Shown: one piece after another, positions 17,588 through 24,865 of the stretch
Layout of the letters: every line of letters begins with the position of its first letter
Numbering within the stretch: position 1 is the stretch's first letter
Origin: Methylococcales bacterium
Lineage (GTDB): Bacteria > Pseudomonadota > Gammaproteobacteria > Methylococcales > Methylomonadaceae
Assembly (NCBI GenBank): GCA_028688755.1
Contig: JAQTXN010000011.1
Span: forward strand, 1-34,421
Direction: 5' to 3'
Length of the DNA: 34,421 nucleotides
The notes under the pieces: generated by a model
Seen by the model: the letters and a program-made list of their open reading frames with translations, nothing else
Databases searched by the model: none
Told to the model about the DNA's origin: nothing
Position numbers and translations under genes: made by a program

Positions 17588-19417
17588 TTAAGCCGCATGA
17601 AATTGGATAATCGGACAATTTTTTCCATTCGCATGGATTTTATTTTCCGACGAATGTACCACTTCAACATTGCGTGGACTGTGACGTAAATTCACAAAAT
17701 AACTGTTTCCTTCCGTTTTCTTCGCTAATTTTTTCGCTTCAGAGGCTAAATCCGCTACATCGACATGCGATTGGCAATGAATCGTCGAAAGCGGTGAAAC
17801 TAAACCAACTGATAAACTACTCAATGGGAAAAAACATTTTTCGCCTGTGCGACTTTCGGCGCGAATACCGCCAGCTTTAACATCTTCGGGCGTGTAAAAA
17901 CTCGGTACTAATTTCGCAAATTTTTCTAACACCAATTTGCATCGCTCAAGCCAATCTTCACCTGTGAAAATGACAATAAAGTCATCACCGCCAATATGTC
18001 CAATTCGTCCACTTTCAGTAGGCACGCATTCTGACAAAGTCGTGGCAACGGCTTTGATAATGTCATCGCCTGCGCTATAGCTGTAAATATCGTTAAATGG
18101 TTTGAAATTATCCAAATCAAAATAGCCAAAGGCAAACGGTGTTTTGCTTGCTAAAAGTTGATTGACTTGTTCATTCATCGGCACGCTACCAGGTAATAAC
18201 GTCAATGGATTTGCATGTTTGGCGTTATCAATTTGTTGGCGCGTAATTTCTTCTAGTAGCGATAAGACCGTTCCCACACCTGCATATTTTTGTTGGCGAG
18301 TAATCACAAACACCGATTCATGACGCATCGTTGACGTGAGTTGTTGACTCACATGTTCAATGGGTGTGTTGCAATCAATACTGAGCGGCATGGTTTCAAT
18401 AAACGTCTTAATCGGTTTGCGTCCGTGTAATTCGATGCCATAGCGACTTGAAAATAATTTCGACAAAAAGTCTTCACGCAAAATAACACCTGATGCCATA
18501 TCGTTATCAACGAGCGGCAAAATGTTAAGTTCTGGGCGATGTTGGAAAAAGTTCATCACGTCACTAATTGGCGTATCAGCAGAAATCGGCGCAATAAATT
18601 GACTGATTTTTTCAATCGGCGTTGATGAGTTCCAACCATTTTTAGCTGCCTTTTTTTCTTCCTCAAAAAGTGCTGCACTATCAATTTCAACGAGCGGCAC
18701 CGCTGCTGGTCTAGCAAAGTAATAACCTTGCACATGAGAAATGCCTAAACTTTCAATCATTTTAAATTCAGCTTTTGTTTCAATGCCTTCGGCAATTATG
18801 TTGCAATTAAGCGAATTGGCGATGCCTTGAATCGAACGAACAAAATTCAGTTTCACCGAATCGTTTTGCAAATCTTGAATGAAATGCTGATCAATTTTGA
18901 CGTATTCAGGCAATAACTCTGACCACAAACGCAAACTAGAATATCCCGCACCTAAATCATCAAGCGCGATTTCAAATCCCATACTGCGATAATGAATCAT
19001 CGCCTCACGCATCAATTCATAATCATCAATAGGCTTATGTTCGGTGAGTTCAATCACTACTTGGCGTGGCGATACGCCAAATTGTTCTAAATAACGTAGT
19101 GTTTCACCTGTTTTAAATTCGGGTTGCAATAGCACGCACGGGCTGACATTGAGAAACAATTTGCTATCGAGATTAAAGGAGGCGAAATGTTTAATACTTA
19201 ATTCGCGGCACACAAATTCAAGCTGCGAACTCAAGCCGTAACGCTCTGCAATATCAAATAAATTTAACGGACTGTGCAACGGACTATTTGAAGGGCCTCG
19301 AATGAGTGCTTCATAGCCAATAATTTTTTGCTGAGAAATGGAAATAATTGGTTGAAAATGCGGGGTGAGCTTTTTGTGTTCTAAAATCGAGAGCAATTCT
19401 TGTTGCAATGCAGACAT
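17588..19417 (-). CDS. EAL-CBS-GGDEF cyclic-di-GMP turnover protein
   Basis: A 609-residue soluble protein with an N-terminal EAL phosphodiesterase domain (about 1-250), a pair of CBS modules (about 268-395) and a C-terminal GGDEF domain (about 405-580). EAL residues are complete: E36 (YEALIRG), N90 (FLNVSP), E123, D153-D154 (DDLGAGYSS), K174 (KIDQHF), E210 and Q230. c-di-GMP hydrolysis is therefore expected. The GGDEF signature reads GGDDF (476-480), and no RxxD inhibitory site stands five residues before it, so cyclase activity is uncertain. CBS pairs usually bind adenosine nucleotides, suggesting energy-state control. The start at 19417 is preferred over the ATG at 19465 because that ATG overlaps the -10 of a Pho-box promoter and lacks a ribosome-binding site. 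Confidence 0.92.
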   Translation of the reverse strand: MSALQQELLSILEHKKLTPHFQPIISISQQKIIGYEALIRGPSNSPLHSPLNLFDIAERYGLSSQLEFVCRELSIKHFASFNLDSKLFLNVSPCVLLQPEFKTGETLRYLEQFGVSPRQVVIELTEHKPIDDYELMREAMIHYRSMGFEIALDDLGAGYSSLRLWSELLPEYVKIDQHFIQDLQNDSVKLNFVRSIQGIANSLNCNIIAEGIETKAEFKMIESLGISHVQGYYFARPAAVPLVEIDSAALFEEEKKAAKNGWNSSTPIEKISQFIAPISADTPISDVMNFFQHRPELNILPLVDNDMASGVILREDFLSKLFSSRYGIELHGRKPIKTFIETMPLSIDCNTPIEHVSQQLTSTMRHESVFVITRQQKYAGVGTVLSLLEEITRQQIDNAKHANPLTLLPGSVPMNEQVNQLLASKTPFAFGYFDLDNFKPFNDIYSYSAGDDIIKAVATTLSECVPTESGRIGHIGGDDFIVIFTGEDWLERCKLVLEKFAKLVPSFYTPEDVKAGGIRAESRTGEKCFFPLSSLSVGLVSPLSTIHCQSHVDVADLASEAKKLAKKTEGNSYFVNLRHSPRNVEVVHSSENKIHANGKNCPIIQFHAA

Positions 19418-19460
19418 TAAAGTAAACCTATATTTATGCGAAGTAACGAAATTTTGCGCG

Positions 19461-19494
19461 AGCATAGAAAAACTTTATGACAAAACCATGACAA
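19461..19494 (-). promoter_or_regulatory. Candidate PhoB-dependent promoter (Pho box plus -10) for the EAL-CBS-GGDEF gene
   Basis: On the minus strand two perfect TTGTCAT repeats (19488-19494 and 19477-19483) are separated by four bases, the 11-bp period of a Pho box (consensus CTGTCAT). Ten bases after the second repeat comes TATGCT (19461-19466), the same repeat-to-minus-10 spacing as in the E. coli phoA promoter. Transcription would start near 19454, giving a leader of about 37 bases to the ATG at 19417. PhoB itself is not in the window. Confidence 0.6.
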
Positions 19495-19519
19495 AACGGA
19501 TTTTTTTTTATTCATAAAA

Positions 19520-19553
19520 TCGACACATCGGTGTCATAAAAACGCCTTATTCT
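19520..19553 (+). promoter_or_regulatory. Candidate second Pho-box promoter, facing the unknown 160-residue gene
   Basis: TCGACAC (19520-19526), four bases, then GTGTCAT (19531-19537), then ten bases and TATTCT (19548-19553) as the -10. The second repeat is close to consensus; the first matches at only about four of seven positions. The geometry is the same as that of the facing minus-strand site. The repeats also form a short inverted repeat GACAC/GTGTC, so another dimeric regulator is an alternative. Confidence 0.4.
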
Positions 19554-19584
19554 TACGGCGTAACTCACTAATTTAGAGGTTTTT

Positions 19585-20067
19585 ATGAACAATCCAAACG
19601 TCAAAGTTTTTGCCATTGAATCGACATTGTCATCGTTCCCATCGTATGTCATTTGTGGCGCAAATCCGCTTAATGAAACAGAAATACATGGTGAAAGTTT
19701 TTTACTCGCTATTTTTAAAGGCAGAAAGGCAAAGCTCGTTCCGATGGAGGTCACTATTCCCAAAAAAATTGCCGAGATTAAAATTGATACGGAATTCGTG
19801 ATTGAAGAATGCTTAACGCAAGCGAAATTTAATTTGATTGAAATTGGCAAAACAAAAATTCAACGCTACGGCTCGGGCGATTTACCGTTTATTCATAAAG
19901 TAACAGAAATGGATGCAAATTATTTATTTCACGGTTTTTTCATGCAAAATGAAATTAAAAACAAAATCGAACTTATCGCAACCTTGAGTAAAATTGATGC
20001 CATTAAACAACTGACAGAACGTTTGAGCAGTTGTGAAAAATTTTCTTTTGTCACAATAGAAAACTAA
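19585..20067 (+). CDS. Hypothetical protein, 160 residues, no recognised family
   Basis: I recognise no family. The protein has no signal peptide and no membrane helix, so it is probably cytoplasmic. It looks like a mixed alpha/beta fold: beta-like segments early (KVFAIES, YVICGAN, FLLAIFKG), an alternating hydrophobic central part, and a helical C terminus (about 122-150, rich in Lys, Leu and Ile). A good ribosome-binding site (AGAGG) precedes the ATG at 19585. It is divergent from the c-di-GMP enzyme across a region with two facing Pho-box-like promoters, which suggests a phosphate or surface-lifestyle link by context only. Codon use looks like that of its neighbours, supporting a real gene. 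Confidence 0.75.
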   Translation: MNNPNVKVFAIESTLSSFPSYVICGANPLNETEIHGESFLLAIFKGRKAKLVPMEVTIPKKIAEIKIDTEFVIEECLTQAKFNLIEIGKTKIQRYGSGDLPFIHKVTEMDANYLFHGFFMQNEIKNKIELIATLSKIDAIKQLTERLSSCEKFSFVTIEN

Positions 20068-20099
20068 AAAATGATTTGAAACAGATAATTAAAAACAAA

Positions 20100-20127
20100 T
20101 CCCGATTTGCTGCAATGCAAATCGGGA
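20100..20127. terminator. Strong hairpin downstream of the hypothetical gene
   Basis: A perfect 11-bp stem TCCCGATTTGC / GCAAATCGGGA with a six-base loop. On the plus strand no T-run follows, while on the minus strand the hairpin is followed by TTTGTTTTT. It therefore looks like a terminator for minus-strand transcription, or an RNA 3'-end stabiliser for the plus-strand gene. Confidence 0.55.
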
Positions 20128-20158
20128 ACTTGTGGCTATTTTCTCAATGAATTTTAGC

Positions 20159-20185
20159 TTTAGTTTTACGCCCGCCGTGCGATAA
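20159..20185 (+). promoter_or_regulatory. Possible sigma-28 (FliA) promoter before the fliK-like gene
   Basis: TTTAGTTT (20159-20166), an 11-bp spacer and TGCGATAA (20178-20185) match the flagellar sigma-28 consensus TAAAGTTT-N11-GCCGATAA at 6/8 and 6/8 positions with exact spacing. The start would fall near 20192, about 34 bases before the ATG at 20226. The downstream product is a flagellar-type protein, which fits. Confidence 0.4.
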
Positions 20186-20225
20186 AGTGCCATTCTTTAA
20201 GTAGTGCTTTATTTTCGGATTCGTT

Positions 20226-22067
20226 ATGGATATTCAAACCTCGTTCAACAATCAAATTTTGCAAACCATGAAATCACTGGTGGAAAGCAATTTGCATCTT
20301 AAAGTTGGACAACAACTTGTCACCAAAGTGATTGCACTTGATGCAACGGGCATTACGTTGAAATGGAACAATCAAACGTTAATTGTTGAAAATCAAAATC
20401 CGCGAGCCACTCTTACGTCTTATGTTGGACAAAATATCACGCTACAAGTTGCCCAAACGACACCCGAATTAGAATTTAAAATAATCAAACTCGATTCACA
20501 ATTTTACGAAAGTCCACCTAGCGCAGAAAAAATGAATGCTATGCGCTTAACACTTGCTACCGCGCCACTTGTAAATCGCATTGATGAATCGATGAAACAA
20601 TTTACCACGCACGCGCAAAACCAAAATCCCATTGAAGCAAAAGTCGTTGGTTTGGTCGGGCATAAAATTCAACTTGAACTTATCGTTGACGATCATCAAG
20701 GCGGTGGTGGTAAAAAAATGCTCGTCACCGTTGAACCGCATCAATTGCAACTTTTACCTTCGCAAAAAGGCGAAGCGTTAAAAGTCGGACAAGCCTTAAC
20801 GCTAGCCATTACAAAAATTGGCGCAACGCCTGAATTTAAACAATTGCCGACAATTTTGTCGCCCAGCGCAGTGCAAGAAGAAAAAATTGCGGCATTTATG
20901 AAACAACTTTTGCCACGTCACGAATCGCCAAGCGTTTTGCTTTCGCAACTTAAAACCGATTTGCCACAACTCGAAATTAAAAATGAAACGCTCGCTCAAA
21001 CCTTAAAACAAAATGCCAGCGCGTTATTTGACCATTTGCCGCCCAACGAACAATTATTTAATCCGCAAAAATTACGGCATTTAATTTATTCATCAGGCAT
21101 TTTTTTTGATGCCAAAGAACCGCATGAACCCACATATTTAAAATCACCAGCACCCGTTCAAACGCAAACGGCAAAACCCACTGCGCCGCCAACTGATTTG
21201 AAAATGCCGCTTTTGAATTTAGTGCAGCACGTCAACGCAAGTAATGATTTAAAACAAGCTGCATCGAATTTGCTACAAAATTTGCTTAAAAAAGATGCTG
21301 CACCAACACCTGAACTTGCCACACTGATTGAACAAAATGAAATCGAATTGCACGCACAATTATTACCACTTTTACGCGCTGAAAATATCCCGCAATCGTT
21401 GAAAAACCTTGCTTACGATATTTTGCCAAATTTAAAAGCCGCGCAAGCAAAAACGCCTTCACCTACTGAAATTAACGCAGATACTGAAAGTGCATCGATA
21501 AAAACTGATTTTAAAAATGATTTGTTTGAATTGATGCACACGTTAAAACAAGGCATCGCAAAACATTCCGAATTAGCTTTGACGCAAACACAAGTCGAAG
21601 GGTTGCAAAATTTGCAAAATAAAACCGAAAATGCGTTAGCAAAAGTGGTATTAGATCAGCTGCATTCAGTGCCAAAAGAGGACAGTGGCAAACAAGTTTG
21701 GGCATTTGAATTACCATTTCAAATAAATCAACACGTTGAAACACTCAAAATGGAAATTCAACGTGATAAGAAAAATCAAGCTGCCGATTCAGCCTCTCAA
21801 CACTGGTCAGTGAATTTAACGCTTACACCGCCAAATTTGGGCGAAGTGCAATGCGTACTTTCCTATCAAAATGGCGTAGTAAATACCTATTTCAAAAATC
21901 AACAACCGCAAACAACCAGTTTGATTACTCAGCATTTGGAAAGTTTGAAACAGCAAATGCAACGAGTGGGCTTGATTACAGGACTGATGAGCGCACACAA
22001 CAGCCTTCAACCCATAAAATCTGCCTATTCATCAGGAAATACGTCGTTACTCAATGAAACGGCATAA
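20226..22067 (+). CDS. FliK-like flagellar hook-length control protein
   Basis: A 613-residue protein whose C-terminal part (about 500-595) carries the Flg_hook signature: alternating hydrophobics ending in LTPPNLGEVQCVLSYQNG, then helices LITQHLESLKQQMQRVGL. FliK measures hook length and switches export specificity from hook to filament. The N-terminal part (1-95) has beta-rich repeats (LKVGQQLVTKVIALDATGITLKW), and the middle is a low-complexity Gln/Pro/Ala/Thr-rich linker, usual for the molecular-ruler region. No other flagellar gene is in the window. A FliK-like gene beside ccmA is an arrangement I associate with some gammaproteobacteria, but without the main fliK in view it could be a paralogue. 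Confidence 0.78.
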   Translation: MDIQTSFNNQILQTMKSLVESNLHLKVGQQLVTKVIALDATGITLKWNNQTLIVENQNPRATLTSYVGQNITLQVAQTTPELEFKIIKLDSQFYESPPSAEKMNAMRLTLATAPLVNRIDESMKQFTTHAQNQNPIEAKVVGLVGHKIQLELIVDDHQGGGGKKMLVTVEPHQLQLLPSQKGEALKVGQALTLAITKIGATPEFKQLPTILSPSAVQEEKIAAFMKQLLPRHESPSVLLSQLKTDLPQLEIKNETLAQTLKQNASALFDHLPPNEQLFNPQKLRHLIYSSGIFFDAKEPHEPTYLKSPAPVQTQTAKPTAPPTDLKMPLLNLVQHVNASNDLKQAASNLLQNLLKKDAAPTPELATLIEQNEIELHAQLLPLLRAENIPQSLKNLAYDILPNLKAAQAKTPSPTEINADTESASIKTDFKNDLFELMHTLKQGIAKHSELALTQTQVEGLQNLQNKTENALAKVVLDQLHSVPKEDSGKQVWAFELPFQINQHVETLKMEIQRDKKNQAADSASQHWSVNLTLTPPNLGEVQCVLSYQNGVVNTYFKNQQPQTTSLITQHLESLKQQMQRVGLITGLMSAHNSLQPIKSAYSSGNTSLLNETA

Positions 22068-22145
22068 AACCCAAACGTAGCAAAAACACGCTTTTTTGAT
22101 GTGATAGAATTTGGGCATAATTTTTACTTTGAATGATTGTGACAA

Positions 22146-22757
22146 ATGCTGACAAAAAAACTAGAAGCTCGCCATTTAAGCTGTATTCGTGACGAGCGTG
22201 TGCTGTTTAGTGAGTTAAATTTTGTGTTAACCAGCGGGCAGGTTTTGTTAATCGAAGGCGCGAATGGAGCTGGCAAGACCTCATTGTTGCGAATTTTGAC
22301 AGGCTTTCGCAAACCCGATGACGGGGATTTATTTTGGGATAATTTGCTCATTGATGACACGCAAGATTTTTATCAAGACACGGCGTATATCGGACACAAT
22401 AATGGTTTAAAAGACACCCTCACCGCTGAGGAAAATTTGCGTTACGCGCAAGCCTTAGCTTCGATAACGGCGACCATTGATGACGCGCTTGAGCAAGTTG
22501 GTTTAAACGGCTATCAAGACACGTTAGTGCGTTTTATGTCTGCGGGGCAACGTCGTCGTTTAGCCTTAGCACGCTTGCTTTGCACACATAAACCATTGTG
22601 GATTCTCGACGAACCTTTCACCTCGCTTGACCGTGCAAGTATCAAATTATTTGAGCAATTCATCACCGCTCATGTTATGCAAGGCGGTTTGGTGATTATG
22701 ACTTCGCATCACGACACGAAACTTCCGTCTTCTTTGGTTCAAAAAATTCATTTATGA
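22146..22757 (+). CDS. ccmA: Heme-pathway ABC transporter ATPase CcmA
   Basis: The ATPase of CcmABCD in system I cytochrome c maturation; its ATP hydrolysis releases holo-CcmE carrying heme. At 203 residues it has the usual CcmA length. Motifs: Walker A GANGAGKT (38-45), ABC signature MSAGQRRRLALARL (about 130-143), Walker B LWILDEPF (about 151-158) and the H-loop region MTSHHD. The signature resembles the LSAGQ form typical of CcmA. It overlaps ccmB by four bases (ATGA), indicating translational coupling. The rest of the ccm set (ccmC to ccmH) does not follow. Confidence 0.93.
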   Translation: MLTKKLEARHLSCIRDERVLFSELNFVLTSGQVLLIEGANGAGKTSLLRILTGFRKPDDGDLFWDNLLIDDTQDFYQDTAYIGHNNGLKDTLTAEENLRYAQALASITATIDDALEQVGLNGYQDTLVRFMSAGQRRRLALARLLCTHKPLWILDEPFTSLDRASIKLFEQFITAHVMQGGLVIMTSHHDTKLPSSLVQKIHL

Positions 22758-23437
22758 AACACTCTTCTTTATTTCAAGCATTTGGGGCTGTGATAAAACG
22801 CGATTTATTACTTGCCTATCGCCACCGCGCCGAATTGATAAATCCCCTCGCCTTTTTCGTCATGGTCATTACCTTATTTCCATTAGCATTAGGCGCAGAA
22901 ATCGCGCTATTGAAACGCATTGCACCAGCCATTATTTGGGTTGCAGCGTTGCTTGCGTCGCTGATGTCGATTGAAAATTTGTTTCGCGCCGATTACGACG
23001 ACGGAAGTTTGGAATTGATGGTGATGACACCACATTCGCTTTCAGTGTTGGTTTTGGCAAAAGTGACCGCACATTGGTTATTATCTAGTGTGCCGCTGCT
23101 TTGTATTGCGCCGTTAATGGGATTGATGCTACACATGAACAGCGATGTAATTGGCGTTTTATTGTTGACGTTATTGCTCGGAATGCCCGTATTGAGTTTA
23201 ATCGGTGGAATTGCCGTGGCATTGACGTTAGGCTTGCGAAAAGGCGGTGCCTTACTTGCGATTTTAGTGTTGCCGCTTTATGTGCCAATTTTGATTTTTG
23301 CTAGCAGCGCAGTCGATGCGGCAATGAGTGGTTTTCCTATTTCGGGGCATTTATCAATGATGAGTGCCATTTTATTTTTGGCAATTACCTTAACGCCGTT
23401 GCCAACAGCCGCTGCGTTGAAAATTAGTTTAAGTTAA
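22754..23437 (+). CDS. ccmB: Heme-pathway ABC transporter membrane subunit CcmB
   Basis: The membrane partner of CcmA in the inner membrane. The 227 residues contain about six membrane helices, and the family-typical N-terminal region FGAVIKRDLLLAYRHRAELINPLAFFVMVITLFPLA is visible in part (for example RDLLLAYR and INPLAFF). The start codon overlaps the ccmA stop. In E. coli and Pseudomonas ccmC follows directly; here a MIF-family gene comes 23 bases later, so the operon is either broken or the remaining ccm genes are elsewhere. Confidence 0.93.
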   Translation: MKHSSLFQAFGAVIKRDLLLAYRHRAELINPLAFFVMVITLFPLALGAEIALLKRIAPAIIWVAALLASLMSIENLFRADYDDGSLELMVMTPHSLSVLVLAKVTAHWLLSSVPLLCIAPLMGLMLHMNSDVIGVLLLTLLLGMPVLSLIGGIAVALTLGLRKGGALLAILVLPLYVPILIFASSAVDAAMSGFPISGHLSMMSAILFLAITLTPLPTAAALKISLS

Positions 23438-23460
23438 TCACCATTTTTAGGAGTATTTTT

Positions 23461-23802
23461 ATGCCTTATATCAAACTACACACCAATACAGAAATCAGCG
23501 ACAAACCTAGCGTTTTACGCAAACTTTCCCAACTTGCCGCAAAAGAAACCAGCAAACCTGAATCGTATGTGATGGTTGAACTTTCACACAATCCAGCCAT
23601 GTTATTCGGCGGCAAAGATGCGCCGCTCGCCTTTTTAGAATGTAAAAGTATTGGCTTAACCGAAAAACAAGCGAAATCACTCAGTGCCGCAATTAGCGAA
23701 TTACTGCACGCCGAACTAAGCATTTCACCTGACAGAATTTATATCGAATTTAGCAACGCACCTGCTGCATTTTGGGGATATAACGGTTCGACGTTTGGTT
23801 AA
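23461..23802 (+). CDS. MIF-family tautomerase (phenylpyruvate tautomerase-like)
   Basis: A 113-residue protein of the macrophage migration inhibitory factor group, in the tautomerase superfamily. After Met removal, P2 (M-P-Y-I) would be the catalytic base. The C-terminal stretch RIYIEFSNAPAAFWGYNGST resembles the MIF ending (DRVYINYYDMN...NNSTFA), and YVMVELSHNPAMLFGG matches the MIF strand carrying the substrate pocket. A TAGGAG ribosome-binding site lies upstream. The family forms homotrimers. The bacterial substrate is unknown, and placement after ccmAB does not suggest one. Confidence 0.87.
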   Translation: MPYIKLHTNTEISDKPSVLRKLSQLAAKETSKPESYVMVELSHNPAMLFGGKDAPLAFLECKSIGLTEKQAKSLSAAISELLHAELSISPDRIYIEFSNAPAAFWGYNGSTFG

Positions 23803-23860
23803 AACTGTTAAAATTCGCCCTCTTTATTTTTAATTTTTACTTTCTAGGATTTACCAACAA

Positions 23861-24865
23861 ATGACTGAAAAACGATTTAGTATCAACGATCGCCGCTTAA
23901 TCAATGGACCCGTGAATAATTTGATGCAAATTCGCCCCGTAAAATACAGCTGGGCAATGCAACTTTTAGAGCAACAACAAAATAATGCGTGGGATCAGCG
24001 CGAAGTCGATTTGAGTGAAGATGCTAAACAATACGCAACGGGACTTTTAACCGAAGGTAATTTGACGGCATACAAAAAAGCGTTAGCGTTTTTGAGTAAT
24101 TTAGACGGCATTCAACTTAATAATTTGACCAAAAATATCGGCAAATATATTACCTCGCCCGAAGTGTCAATGTGTATCACGCGCCAAGCGTGGGAAGAAG
24201 CACAACACGTTTTATCCTACGCGCAAATGATTGAATCAATCGGTTTTGATCCCGACGAAATTTATTGGATGTTTGATACTGACCCCATTTTGGCAGAGAA
24301 AAATGAGTACATTACCCGCTCGTCAGAAATTTTAGGCTCAGGTTTTTCAGAAGAAAATTTTGTCAAAGCCGTGGTAGCAAATATCGCGCTTGAAGGCATT
24401 TATTTTTTCAACGGTTTCTTAATTTTTTACACGCTTGAGCGTCAAGGTTTAATGCGAAACAGCGCGAAAATGATTCAGCTCATTCAACGCGACGAAGAAG
24501 GTACGCATTTACCGCTATTTATCAATATGTGGAAAACCTTGCGGATGGAATTGCCACATATTTTTACGGACAAATTGATTGCCGAATGCCGTGAATTGAT
24601 TCGTCTTGCCGCGCAACACGAAATCGTTTGGGGAAAATACATTATTAGCGAAGGCGTTTTAGGATTGACTGACACGATTTTGGAAGGCTTTATTCAAAGC
24701 CTTGCTGATAAACGCCTTGAAGCCATTGGATTAGATATTTTGTACGGGGCAAAAAATCCAATTACTTGGTTTGACGATGCGAGCAAAATCAATTTGGGTG
24801 AAACCAACTTTTTTGAAGGCAAAAATGCCTCTTATGTTGCAGGTGGAAGTTTAGAATGGGATTAA
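23861..24865 (+). CDS. nrdB: Class I ribonucleoside-diphosphate reductase, beta (radical) subunit
   Basis: The di-metal R2 protein that generates the radical used by NrdA to reduce ribonucleotides. The 334 residues resemble the shorter Chlamydia-like R2 group (C terminus NFFEGKNASYVAGGSLEWD). Probable ligands by alignment with E. coli R2: D82, E113, H116 (EEAQH), E178 (LEGIYFF), E212 or E213, and H216. The radical tyrosine is present as Y120 (H116+4). The motif usually RDExxH reads RDEEGTH, with one extra residue. No nrdA is in the window, so the large subunit must be elsewhere. The end overlaps the next gene by 10 bases. Confidence 0.92.
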   Translation: MTEKRFSINDRRLINGPVNNLMQIRPVKYSWAMQLLEQQQNNAWDQREVDLSEDAKQYATGLLTEGNLTAYKKALAFLSNLDGIQLNNLTKNIGKYITSPEVSMCITRQAWEEAQHVLSYAQMIESIGFDPDEIYWMFDTDPILAEKNEYITRSSEILGSGFSEENFVKAVVANIALEGIYFFNGFLIFYTLERQGLMRNSAKMIQLIQRDEEGTHLPLFINMWKTLRMELPHIFTDKLIAECRELIRLAAQHEIVWGKYIISEGVLGLTDTILEGFIQSLADKRLEAIGLDILYGAKNPITWFDDASKINLGETNFFEGKNASYVAGGSLEWD

